NCBI GenBank assembly: GCA_021232515.1
Contig: JAJPOQ010000055.1
Span: forward strand, 1-64,000
Length of the DNA stretch: 64,000 nt
Reading direction: 5' to 3'
From: Lentisphaeraceae bacterium
GTDB taxonomy: Bacteria; Verrucomicrobiota; Lentisphaeria; Lentisphaerales; Lentisphaeraceae
Below, one piece after another: positions 53,161-61,398 of the stretch. The position numbers were made by a program, and so were the translations under genes. Within the stretch, counting starts at the first letter, position 1, and every line of letters starts with the position of its first letter. The notes below the pieces were generated by a model. The model did not search any database. It had not been told where the DNA came from and saw only the letters and a program-made list of their open reading frames with translations.

Positions 53161-54156
53161 TTATTTCCTGATTATAACTTCTACAACGACGTCTGGGATT
53201 ATATCAAATAACTCCTCTACGTCTGAATTCCGCATACGAATGCACCCCTGACTAGCAGGCGTGCCGACTGAATTTGGTTGGGTAGTTCCATGGATGCCGT
53301 AACCTGAACCTGTGATGGCAGTGCCTTCGATAGGTTTAAGTTTCATCCATCTTGTACCGAGAACATTTCGAGAATCGCCAGGCTGTATTCTTTGCCCGTC
53401 TTTCTTTTCCCATATAGGATCTTCAACTTTTCCATAAATCTTAAATTTGCCTTCAGGAGTTCGGTCTTCTTTACCGATACCAACTTTGTAGTATTTAAAA
53501 AACTGGCCATTTTGCTTGAGAATGAGGATGTACTCAGTCTTAACGACTTCTATTTCCCAATTCCCTGGGAATAGGCGAATGACGTCACCTGGGTGAATGA
53601 TGCCAGAGTCAAGAGGAATGTTGTTACCTCTCTGAAGTCCACGAATTGTTGTATAGTTGCCAGCTATAGATGAAAGACTATCGCCACGTTTTACTTGATG
53701 ATTGATTTTTCTTTTTGAAGGAGCAGAGCTAAAGCTAAGTTTTGTGTTTATATCCGAAATAAAATCGGCAACCTCATACCAAGCAGAAGAGAATCTTGGT
53801 ACACTTGGGTCTACAAGAATTTTTGCAGCTATCTCATAAGCTTCGTCTATACGTTGATGTCTTTTATAAAGGTCTTTAGCTTCAGTCAACTTTGACTTTA
53901 AACCAGCGTTTAGGTTAGTGATGACTTGAGGCTTTGGCTTCGTTGCTGTTACGTTTGTGTTTGGTGCCTGTTGAGTGTTTTGGGTATTTGTAGGAGCCGT
54001 AGAGCTTTCTGATGAAGTTGCAGTATTTGCTTCTTCTTTAGATGCAGGTTTTGAGAAGGAGGGCATTTCTGGTAGGTAAGGACTAACTATAGAAAAGAGT
54101 CCATAGAGTATAGCAGCAACTACTCCCAATATAACGACTTTATAATACCAATACAT
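53161..54156 (-). CDS. LysM and YkuD-type L,D-transpeptidase
   Basis: A 331-residue membrane-anchored protein. One N-terminal membrane helix (VVILGVVAAILYGLFSIV) is followed by a Ser/Thr/Asn-rich linker, then a LysM-like domain (HQVKRGDSLSSIAGNYTTIR). A YkuD catalytic domain ends it: GYGIHGTTQPNSVGTPASQG followed by CIRM supplies the catalytic His and Cys. It forms 3-3 crosslinks in peptidoglycan or attaches proteins to it, in the periplasm. It is co-transcribed with accA, 2 bases downstream. Confidence 0.92.
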   Translation of the reverse strand: MYWYYKVVILGVVAAILYGLFSIVSPYLPEMPSFSKPASKEEANTATSSESSTAPTNTQNTQQAPNTNVTATKPKPQVITNLNAGLKSKLTEAKDLYKRHQRIDEAYEIAAKILVDPSVPRFSSAWYEVADFISDINTKLSFSSAPSKRKINHQVKRGDSLSSIAGNYTTIRGLQRGNNIPLDSGIIHPGDVIRLFPGNWEIEVVKTEYILILKQNGQFFKYYKVGIGKEDRTPEGKFKIYGKVEDPIWEKKDGQRIQPGDSRNVLGTRWMKLKPIEGTAITGSGYGIHGTTQPNSVGTPASQGCIRMRNSDVEELFDIIPDVVVEVIIRK

Positions 54157-54325
54157 TTTACCTGCTCATTTGTTTAAGCTACTTAAAATACTATCTCAAA
54201 ACGATGGTTCAAGATCTACCCCTCAGCAGATCCAAGAATAAATATCAATCTCTTGTGGTGCCAACAAGTTGTATCTAAGTCTGTGAAGATCAATACGAAG
54301 TTGAAGTTTTATAAGGAATTCTCAC

Positions 54326-54994
54326 TCAGCGGAGCATGATACTGATGAGTTTGCCGGCTATTTCAACAATGTCGTCGAAATCGAACATCCCAGATCGACG
54401 AGGTTCATTGTAGTCATTGTCAGCAGGGAGTGAGATAGGCTTTTTGCGGCTTTTCTCTTTTGCTCGCATGGCTTCTTGGCGACTTTTTAGCTCTTCACCA
54501 CCAAGTTTTTTCCACTCGAGAAGTCTTCGGAGCTCACCACCATCTAGCCATATACCGTCTTTTCTGCACCAATCTATGATGACGCCACTGCGACCACCAT
54601 AGTTATAGTAGTTCATCAGGTCACTGCAGTGAGGACACTTTATGTAGCGATTTGGTTTTATACCAATCGTAGTTTCTTCAGATAAAGCATCGAGTTTTCT
54701 AGGGTCGAGTTGGTGTGCGTGCTTCACAGTATGTTCAAGCATGAATTCTAGTTCTCCCGGATCAAAGAAAAGACCGTGGCAAGAGTTACATCTTTCTAGT
54801 TCTAAATCGAGTGTGCCGTCCATCTCTAGGCTTATGGCGTCTAATTCAGAGTTGCAATGTGGGCAGGGAAGTGACTTTATCTCTGGCTTGTCAGAAACCT
54901 GCATTCCTTTAAGGTCTATTTCGGCTCGGCAGTTACAGTAAGGACACGTTAGTGAATTTGCTGGAATAGGAGCAGCACAGTTAATACACTTCAT
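54326..54994 (-). CDS. Zinc-ribbon protein with two zf-TFIIB-like domains
   Basis: A 222-residue cytoplasmic protein. The N-terminus has a CxxC pair with a second CPYCNC. Two zf-TFIIB-type units follow: CPHCNSELDAISL ending in CNSCHGLFFDPGELEFMLE, and CPHCSDLMNYYNY ending in CRKDGIWLDGGELRRLLEW. Each ends in the family's WxDxGEL-like motif. A Lys/Arg-rich linker and an amphipathic C-terminus follow. The role is unknown. It is a single gene. Confidence 0.88.
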   Translation of the reverse strand: MKCINCAAPIPANSLTCPYCNCRAEIDLKGMQVSDKPEIKSLPCPHCNSELDAISLEMDGTLDLELERCNSCHGLFFDPGELEFMLEHTVKHAHQLDPRKLDALSEETTIGIKPNRYIKCPHCSDLMNYYNYGGRSGVIIDWCRKDGIWLDGGELRRLLEWKKLGGEELKSRQEAMRAKEKSRKKPISLPADNDYNEPRRSGMFDFDDIVEIAGKLISIMLR

Positions 54995-55085
54995 GATGAT
55001 TCTTTACTTTTTCTTAAGTTTTACTTTTATCATACCACTTGTGACAGAGTATTGGCGATTACTATTATAGTAAAATTTTATAGTA

Positions 55086-56516
55086 TTAGGCGTTTTTGGT
55101 TGCTGCTTTCTTCTTTTTTACTAAGGCTAAAATGAGCCCAGCGAGAAAAACAAGGCCAATGAGTATAAGTGCTCGGATGAAGATGTAGTCAACTAAAGCT
55201 TCAGACTCTGAGCGCGTGAGGGCTAGAGTTTTTTGAGATACTTGGTCGATGGAACTTATCTGATCAGAAAAGGGTTTATCATTTGATAAGGTTTGAATTT
55301 GCTTTAGTGCTTCAGATATTTCATGAGCACTCTTGCCTAGAGCAGCGGCACTTTTTTCGACTTGAACTAAAAAGTCAGGAGAGTCTTTATTTTTTTCATC
55401 GTCGCTAGAGTTTGATTTAAAGTATTCAGAAATTTTTTGGATGTTGCTTATTGTCTGACTCACTGCATTTGCCGCTTTGGTAAGTGATTGTGAAGAGGCA
55501 TCCACTTGTTTGAGACTACTGGTTATTTTTGTTGCCGATGAGTCGATGTCTTTGCCGAGGTTTGAGAAGTTTTGACTACTAGCTTTTATGTTCTTCGTAC
55601 TGTCATTGATTGATTTACTTATAGTCTCAAGTTGAACCATGACTTTGTTAGTTTCGGCAAATAAGAGTTTTCGTTCTTCTTGCCAAAATTTTGGGTAAGT
55701 CTCCATTGACTTGTTCATCTTTTCGAATGATGTGGCGAGGCTTTTAAGAGTTTTAGTATTTTCTTTTAAAATCTTATTGTCTTGAAGTTGAAGGGTTAAT
55801 ACTTGAAGCTGCCAGCGCAAGTCTTCAGGTAGGTCTTCTACAATATCCGTAAATCGGTTTGCCGTGACAGCGATATCGGCTATACCTTGTCCACCTTTAT
55901 TAACAGCACCTAAGGCTCTAAAAGGAGTCAAGGGTATGTCTAGCATGTCAGAGAATGCACCGGCACTTTTTTCTTTGTCTTCAAAGACTCCTATAATTGG
56001 TGTTGACTCAACGTATTTATTTATTTTACTTGAAACTTCATTGAGTGTTTCCGGTTCGAGATACTTGGTGGTAAAAAGATAAAAAGTAGTATCTATTTCT
56101 TTAAGACTTTTGGATAAGATTTCTTGTGACTTGCCAAATAAGAATCGTCCATCACCATTGGTTGTATACTCATGTAGCCTTCGAAAAAAACTCCAGGCGT
56201 ACAAGGTAACTAATCTTGGATCCGTTTCTTCTAAGTTACGCAAGCGACCAGTGACAAACTGTCGGATGCGAATGACGTTTTTCTGAACCTCCCGATTATT
56301 AGAGGATGTTAAAACTTCGAGAAAAGTTTCTTCGATTTTTGTTGAAAGAGAATCTTCTATTTCTCGAAATTCGTTCATGAATTTTGTCGAGTCTTTAATG
56401 GTGAATTCTGTATCTTCTAAAATATTTGCCGAGCTTTCAGGGTTAGAACTACAACCAGTAAACAGAATAGTTAGCAGAAGAAAGATGAATGCATTAATCT
56501 TTAAAAGTGATTTCAT
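55086..56516 (-). CDS. Coiled-coil lipoprotein with C-terminal membrane segment
   Basis: A 476-residue lipoprotein (LLLTILFTGCSS, Cys22). It is largely helical, with a long Ser/Lys/Gln-rich coiled-coil region around 270-420 (SKSINDSTKNIKASSQNFSN and AAALGKSAHEISEALKQIQT). It ends in a hydrophobic segment (about 446-466, RALILIGLVFLAGLILALVK) and a Lys tail. The coiled coil superficially resembles MlaD/MCE-tail or chemoreceptor sequence, but no MCE or signalling domain is seen. It follows the TolC-type gene after 9 bases. A link between an outer-membrane channel and the inner membrane is plausible; no function is assigned. Confidence 0.7.
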   Translation of the reverse strand: MKSLLKINAFIFLLLTILFTGCSSNPESSANILEDTEFTIKDSTKFMNEFREIEDSLSTKIEETFLEVLTSSNNREVQKNVIRIRQFVTGRLRNLEETDPRLVTLYAWSFFRRLHEYTTNGDGRFLFGKSQEILSKSLKEIDTTFYLFTTKYLEPETLNEVSSKINKYVESTPIIGVFEDKEKSAGAFSDMLDIPLTPFRALGAVNKGGQGIADIAVTANRFTDIVEDLPEDLRWQLQVLTLQLQDNKILKENTKTLKSLATSFEKMNKSMETYPKFWQEERKLLFAETNKVMVQLETISKSINDSTKNIKASSQNFSNLGKDIDSSATKITSSLKQVDASSQSLTKAANAVSQTISNIQKISEYFKSNSSDDEKNKDSPDFLVQVEKSAAALGKSAHEISEALKQIQTLSNDKPFSDQISSIDQVSQKTLALTRSESEALVDYIFIRALILIGLVFLAGLILALVKKKKAATKNA

Positions 56517-56525
56517 TATTGACTC

Positions 56526-57896
56526 TTACTGAATGTTGATGCCGAGTAAACTGTCTAGTGTATTTTTACGTTTTAGTGCTTCTATCTTAAATAAAATGTG
56601 ATTTAACTGTGCAATGCTATAGTCCGTTAGTACTTCATTGACTCGAGTGATCGTTGTGGCGCCATTATCAAATATTTCCTTTGTATCTTCATAGATGGAT
56701 TTTGTAAGTGCTACGGACTTAACTTGAACCTCAAGTTTTCTTTTTGCAGTATGCAATGAGTATCTCTGTTGGCGGATTTCTCGAATAATTTCGTTCCACT
56801 TAGTTTTTAAGCTCTCTAGCTTTTCATTGATTTCAGATTTGCGTTGAAATATGAGCGCTTCAGTAGATAAGCCTGTGAAAATGTTCCAAGATAAGCCTAC
56901 ACCATAAAATGCCTCTCTTTCTTCATCTCCCAGTTTTAAGTCATCAAGGGAAGAGAAGCCATAGCTTGCTTCTAAAAAAACTGAAGGGTAATACTCGCTT
57001 TTTGCGACTTCTATGAGCTCTTTACTCTCCAATATTTGTGCTTGGAGAAATTTTAAGTCCGGCCTTTTGTTGAGCGCAATGCCAATTGCAGTTTCTTGTT
57101 TTGGGATTTTAAAGTCGAAGTTTTTGAAGATTATTTTTAAATTACCAGTATCTGCATCTGGGCTACCCAGCAGTTCAACTAGAATAAGTTTTGCAGTTTC
57201 ATAAGCATTCGTTGACTCAAGGTGGGCGATTTCAGAATCATTAACTCTCACCTTAAAGTTATTTACTTCTGTGACTGTGCTTACGCCAGCATCTAATTTT
57301 GTTTGAGTGTCTTCTAAGAATTTGTGATTTATTTCTCTTAGTTCAAGGTTTATAGCCATTTGTTTTTGAGCAAGTACCGTCTGGTAGAAAGCGAGAGATA
57401 CGGCATCTACGAGAAGTCTTTTGGTGTCATTTAAACTTTCTTGACTCGCTATTTTACCATATTTTGCTGATAGTAGATTGTGGTGCCGGAAGAAGCCATC
57501 AAAAACTAGCCAACTAGCATTTAAAGATGTTGAGTAACTTTCATACGGGTTGTTCCTGAAGTTGAAAATGTTCCCGCCAACATAGTGAAAGTGTCTAGCA
57601 GAGGAACTTATATCAGCTGTGGGAGCGTAGAGAGATTTGGCTTGATCGATTATTGCTTGGGCTCTTTTGATTCGAAAGCCAGCAGCTTCCAAAGATGGAT
57701 TTTCGCTAAGAGCTATTTGTTGAGCCTGGTAGAGAGAAAGTTCGTTAGGGAGTTCTGATTTTGAAAAATTGTTTTTTTCTGTGGATAATTCGGCATTCAG
57801 ATTATTTTGAATGACATCTTCAGGAATTATTATGGTGTGACAAGATGTCATGATCAATGTCGAGAAAAGTGTTAATTGCACTAATAATATTTTCAT
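56526..57896 (-). CDS. TolC-family outer membrane efflux protein
   Basis: A 456-residue lipoprotein (STLIMTSC, Cys19) with the duplicated OEP architecture: LSLYQAQQIALSENPSLEAA begins the first half, YSTSLNASWLVFDGFFRHHN marks a beta-strand region, and FKVRVNDSEIAHLESTNAYE the helix. The second half repeats it with IALNKRPDLKFLQAQILESK and FYGVGLSWNIFTGLSTEALI. It forms a trimeric channel with a periplasmic partner. No membrane-fusion protein or inner-membrane pump adjoins it; the downstream coiled-coil lipoprotein is its operon mate. Confidence 0.9.
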   Translation of the reverse strand: MKILLVQLTLFSTLIMTSCHTIIIPEDVIQNNLNAELSTEKNNFSKSELPNELSLYQAQQIALSENPSLEAAGFRIKRAQAIIDQAKSLYAPTADISSSARHFHYVGGNIFNFRNNPYESYSTSLNASWLVFDGFFRHHNLLSAKYGKIASQESLNDTKRLLVDAVSLAFYQTVLAQKQMAINLELREINHKFLEDTQTKLDAGVSTVTEVNNFKVRVNDSEIAHLESTNAYETAKLILVELLGSPDADTGNLKIIFKNFDFKIPKQETAIGIALNKRPDLKFLQAQILESKELIEVAKSEYYPSVFLEASYGFSSLDDLKLGDEEREAFYGVGLSWNIFTGLSTEALIFQRKSEINEKLESLKTKWNEIIREIRQQRYSLHTAKRKLEVQVKSVALTKSIYEDTKEIFDNGATTITRVNEVLTDYSIAQLNHILFKIEALKRKNTLDSLLGINIQ

Positions 57897-58104
57897 AAAA
57901 AATCCTTAAGTATTTCTGCTCAAACTATTGCCTAATTACAGTAGTGCGATGATTGTATTTTGGTAATTAATATGAGTTATAAGTAAGTCAATTATTGAGA
58001 ACAGTGGTTTTTCTAGGTAAAATCTGTAAAAATAGATGTAGACTTGTGAAAATTATTGGCATTGAGTTTGTGTGTCATCATTAACATATTTGGGATCAGA
58101 TTTT

Positions 58105-59910
58105 ATGAAGTGTTTGTTGTTGTGTATATTGTTTTTGGCTACTGCTTGTAATACAAGTTTCGTAGCTGAGTTACCTGAGCCTGAACAAAAAATCGATGGT
58201 GAACTACTTCTTGAAGGAGTTCCAGATCCCATAGAACCTTTCAATAGAACTATGTTTGCTTTCAATAAAGGTGTTTTCGAGTATGGCATCTACCCATTAG
58301 CCGAAGGTTACAATTACGTTGTGCCAGAAGCAGGACGAAAAGGAATACGCCATTTTTATAAAAATATAACTTACCCAATTAGATTGGTTAATAATCTTTT
58401 TCAAGCAGAGTGGTATGAGGCTTGGATTGAGACTAAAAGGTTCGGGATTAATACGACGGAAGGGATTTTGGGTTTCACCGACCCTGCAAAAGAAAAATAT
58501 AGGTTGGAAGAGCAGAAAGAAGATTTTGGTTTAACTCTGCAGCACTATGGTTGGGAGCCTCAAATGTATCTATTCTTACCATTTTATGGTGGAAGCTCTG
58601 AGCGAGACCTCATAGGCATAACGGGAGATGCTTTTTTAGACCCAGCAAGTTATTATTTTCCCGCTAGTGTTCCACTGTTTTTCAATGGTCTTTCATTTCA
58701 AGCCAAATCCATTTACGACGTTTTGACTCAACAATATGATGCATATGAGTTATCTCACTTAGTATATTCATTGCAAAGGCGCTTACCCAAATACAAGATT
58801 ACTTATGATTCTGAAATGCATGAAAACTGTGTACAAACTCTATACGCTCTTCTTTCAAAACCACAAAACCCTAATTTTTATAAATTGACAGAAGAGCGAG
58901 AGATAGAGATAGTTGGATTTCGAAATACTTTTAAATATAATGTCTTCAAGCAAGAAAAGCCTGCCAAGACATTGTATATACTACCCGGACTTGGCGAGTT
59001 TAGGAGTTCAAGTCGTATACTTGCATTAGCAGAGTTAGCATACTCACAAGGCTACAATGTTGTTTCAATTAGTAGCCCATTCAACTGGGAGTTTTTGACA
59101 TCTTCACCAAAAGGTTTTTTACCTGGGTTTATTGAAAACGACCTAGATAAGATAGACTCTGTATTCAGCGGTATTGAGAGCGACTTGAATGGCGCGTACG
59201 GTAAAGAACACTTTCAAGGGAAATCGCTATTAGGTATGTCTCTTGGTGCTTGGTATACCATGAATAAGGCTGCTAGAAAGCCAAATGAGTTTGAGCAGTT
59301 TCTGGTCATTAACCCCCCAGTCAATTTAATTGATGGTCTAAATAGAGTTGATTCCTTATTTAGGGCGCCTTTTGAAAAAGGAGGTATTGAGAATGCCAAG
59401 AAAGTTGCAAATGTTGCGGCTCTTAAGGCTCTTGTTGGCTTAGCTAGCGGAGAAATGGATTTTTCAAAGTTACCTTTTACTCAAGAAGAGGCTTCATACC
59501 TTATAGGCCTCAACTTCCGATTGACTCTAAAAGACGCGATTTTTGCTACAAAATATGATGAGATGGTGTCTTTTTATGAAGAGCGTAAAGACATATACAA
59601 AAAGTTGTTATCAATAAGTTTTAGTGATTATTATAAAAAAATACTGACTAAAAATCTTTTGAATAAAGATGAAGTAAAAAGTCTATCCGATATACGGAAC
59701 AAAGAGAGTGAGCTTAAAAATGTAAAAGGTCTCAAATTCTTTTTGACCGAAAATGATTTTCTCTTAGATGACAAGCAGCTGGACTGGTTCAGAGAAAATT
59801 TTAGTGATCAGTCTTATATAAGTCCGACTGGAGGACACCTTGGTAACTTAGTTCAGAAAGATGTTATTGAAAAGATAATAAAGGCTCTTCGAGAAGGTTT
59901 AGCTAAGTAG
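58105..59910 (+). CDS. MlaA (VacJ) lipoprotein fused to an alpha/beta hydrolase
   Basis: A 601-residue lipoprotein (LFLATAC, Cys15). Residues about 35-230 are an MlaA/VacJ domain: GVPDPIEPFNRTMFAFNKGV, YPIRLVNNLFQAEW, TEGILGFTDPA and ASYYFPASVP. From about 285 an alpha/beta hydrolase fold follows: LYILPGLGEFRSSSR, then the nucleophile elbow GMSLG with Ser379 and INPPVNLIDGL after it. MlaA removes misplaced phospholipid from the outer membrane, and a fused lipase-like domain would be able to process it; the fusion and function are inference. Start at 58105 because the signal peptide begins there; the ATG at 58072 is upstream of it. It overlaps the convergent MlaF-like gene by 12 bases. Confidence 0.85.
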   Translation: MKCLLLCILFLATACNTSFVAELPEPEQKIDGELLLEGVPDPIEPFNRTMFAFNKGVFEYGIYPLAEGYNYVVPEAGRKGIRHFYKNITYPIRLVNNLFQAEWYEAWIETKRFGINTTEGILGFTDPAKEKYRLEEQKEDFGLTLQHYGWEPQMYLFLPFYGGSSERDLIGITGDAFLDPASYYFPASVPLFFNGLSFQAKSIYDVLTQQYDAYELSHLVYSLQRRLPKYKITYDSEMHENCVQTLYALLSKPQNPNFYKLTEEREIEIVGFRNTFKYNVFKQEKPAKTLYILPGLGEFRSSSRILALAELAYSQGYNVVSISSPFNWEFLTSSPKGFLPGFIENDLDKIDSVFSGIESDLNGAYGKEHFQGKSLLGMSLGAWYTMNKAARKPNEFEQFLVINPPVNLIDGLNRVDSLFRAPFEKGGIENAKKVANVAALKALVGLASGEMDFSKLPFTQEEASYLIGLNFRLTLKDAIFATKYDEMVSFYEERKDIYKKLLSISFSDYYKKILTKNLLNKDEVKSLSDIRNKESELKNVKGLKFFLTENDFLLDDKQLDWFRENFSDQSYISPTGGHLGNLVQKDVIEKIIKALREGLAK

Positions 59911-60654
59911 CCCGTCGCGGGATAGAAAGCGCTGCACAAAATCGATGTTACAAGATTCTTTAAGTTCTTGTGGAGTTCCTTGGGCAACTATCCCTTTAGA
60001 TTCTTTGTCTAGAAATATAACCTTGCTGGCGATGGTGTTTATGCTGTCTAACTCGTGAGTGACGACTACCATGGTAGCATGAATATCTTCTTTAAGCTTT
60101 AGAAGTAGTCTGTCTAGCTTGGCAGAACTTATGGGGTCTAAACCAGCAGAGGGTTCATCAAAAAAAAGTAAATCTGGTTCTAGAGCTAAAGCACGAGCTA
60201 GTCCTGCTCTTTTTTTCATGCCGCCACTTATTTCAGCAGGATAGTATTTATTGAAGCCTGCTAAATCGACCAAAGCTAGCTTTTCATTGGCGATGTCTTT
60301 CATCTCATCTTTGGAGTATTGGGTGTGCTCTTCCAGACAGAGACAAATGTTTTCTTCTAGATTAAGAGATCCAAAGAGTGCTCCAGACTGATAAAGAACG
60401 CCAAAGCTTTTCATAATCTCTTGTCGTTCTTTGTTTTTGGCATTGACGATAGATTGACCTTTAATTAGAATCTCACCTTTTATTGGTGGATAAAGCCCAA
60501 TAAGATGTTTGAGTAGAGTACTTTTTCCGCAGCCAGAAGCTCCAAGGATAACGCAGATCTCACCTTTGGTAATGGTGAAGTTTAGGTTTTCCATGACGGT
60601 AGTACCTTGGTAACCAATTGTTAGGTCTTTAGCTATAACTACTTCATTATTCAT
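59899..60654 (-). CDS. MlaF-like ABC transporter ATPase
   Basis: A 251-residue ABC ATPase. Walker A is GASGCGKST, the signature ISGGMKKR, and Walker B LLFFDEPSAGLDP, followed by VVVTHELDSINTIA. The sequence FGVLYQSGALFGSLNLEENI is typical of MlaF/Ttg2A-type ATPases that energise phospholipid transport across the envelope. The permease (MlaE) and MCE protein (MlaD) are not in the window, but the gene is convergent with, and overlaps, the MlaA-hydrolase gene. The ATG at 60654 is preferred over the adjacent in-frame TTG at 60657. Confidence 0.88.
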   Translation of the reverse strand: MNNEVVIAKDLTIGYQGTTVMENLNFTITKGEICVILGASGCGKSTLLKHLIGLYPPIKGEILIKGQSIVNAKNKERQEIMKSFGVLYQSGALFGSLNLEENICLCLEEHTQYSKDEMKDIANEKLALVDLAGFNKYYPAEISGGMKKRAGLARALALEPDLLFFDEPSAGLDPISSAKLDRLLLKLKEDIHATMVVVTHELDSINTIASKVIFLDKESKGIVAQGTPQELKESCNIDFVQRFLSRDGLLS

Positions 60655-60768
60655 CAACTATATCCAACTTATCGAAATGTTAGTTTAACTTAAAGTGGAT
60701 CATTTCTTTTTTCTCGCTAAGATTAGAAATAAGTATTTAATTCTTAATTGTCATGAAAGGGATGTAAA

Positions 60769-61398
60769 ATGAAAACTCGTATTTTGAAGTCATTAGCTTT
60801 TTGTTTGGTTTTATTTTGTTTGAATTCTTGCTCGAGTTTTTTGAATAGTGAGCGCGTTTTGTTTGATGGAGTGTCATTAGAAAATTGGAAGATCTCTAAT
60901 TTCGGTGGCGAAGGTGATGTTGAGGTTAAGGATGGAGCAGTCTTTATGGACTACGGTAATCCTATAACAGGCATAACCTGGACTGGAGAAGAGCTTCCTA
61001 GAGATAATTACTTTGTAGAATTTGAAGCCTTGAAAATAGATGGGAATGACTTTTTTGTCGGTCTGACATTTCCAGTTCAAGAAAGTTACTGTTCGTTGAT
61101 TCTAGGCGGTTGGGGCGGTGTGACTTGTGGTTTGTCATCTTTTGATTTTCAGGATGCAGCGAATAATGAGACTATGACTCTTGTGAAGTTTGAAAAGAAT
61201 CAGTGGTACAAGATCCGTATGGAAGTGAATGGGAATAACTTGAGATCATTTATCGACGGTAAGCAAATAATTGATGCGAAAATTGACGGTCGCAAAGTTC
61301 ACATCCGCCCAGAAGTATTAGTTTCTATTCCTCTGGGAGTATGTGCTTTTGAAACTCAAGTTAAGTATAAAAACATAAAACTTGGTGAACTTAAATAA
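60769..61398 (+). CDS. DUF1080 (3-keto-disaccharide hydrolase-like) lipoprotein
   Basis: A 209-residue lipoprotein (LVLFCLNSCSS, Cys21) with a single jelly-roll DUF1080 domain: LFDGVSLENWKISNFGGEGD, AVFMDYGNPITGITWTGEEL, NYFVEFEALKIDGNDFFVGL and the late KNQWYKIRMEVNGNNLRSFI region. The family is now often annotated as 3-keto-disaccharide hydrolase and accompanies ThuA and sugar isomerase proteins in PVC genomes. Its end overlaps the convergent YdiJ-like gene by 8 bases. Confidence 0.88.
   Translation: MKTRILKSLAFCLVLFCLNSCSSFLNSERVLFDGVSLENWKISNFGGEGDVEVKDGAVFMDYGNPITGITWTGEELPRDNYFVEFEALKIDGNDFFVGLTFPVQESYCSLILGGWGGVTCGLSSFDFQDAANNETMTLVKFEKNQWYKIRMEVNGNNLRSFIDGKQIIDAKIDGRKVHIRPEVLVSIPLGVCAFETQVKYKNIKLGELK

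Noticed and set aside
55086-56516. Reading the coiled-coil lipoprotein as a chemoreceptor (MCP) or as an MlaD/MCE protein.
   Set aside because: It is a lipoprotein whose hydrophobic segment is at the C-terminus, with no HAMP, signalling tip or MCE domain visible. The resemblance is only coiled-coil composition.
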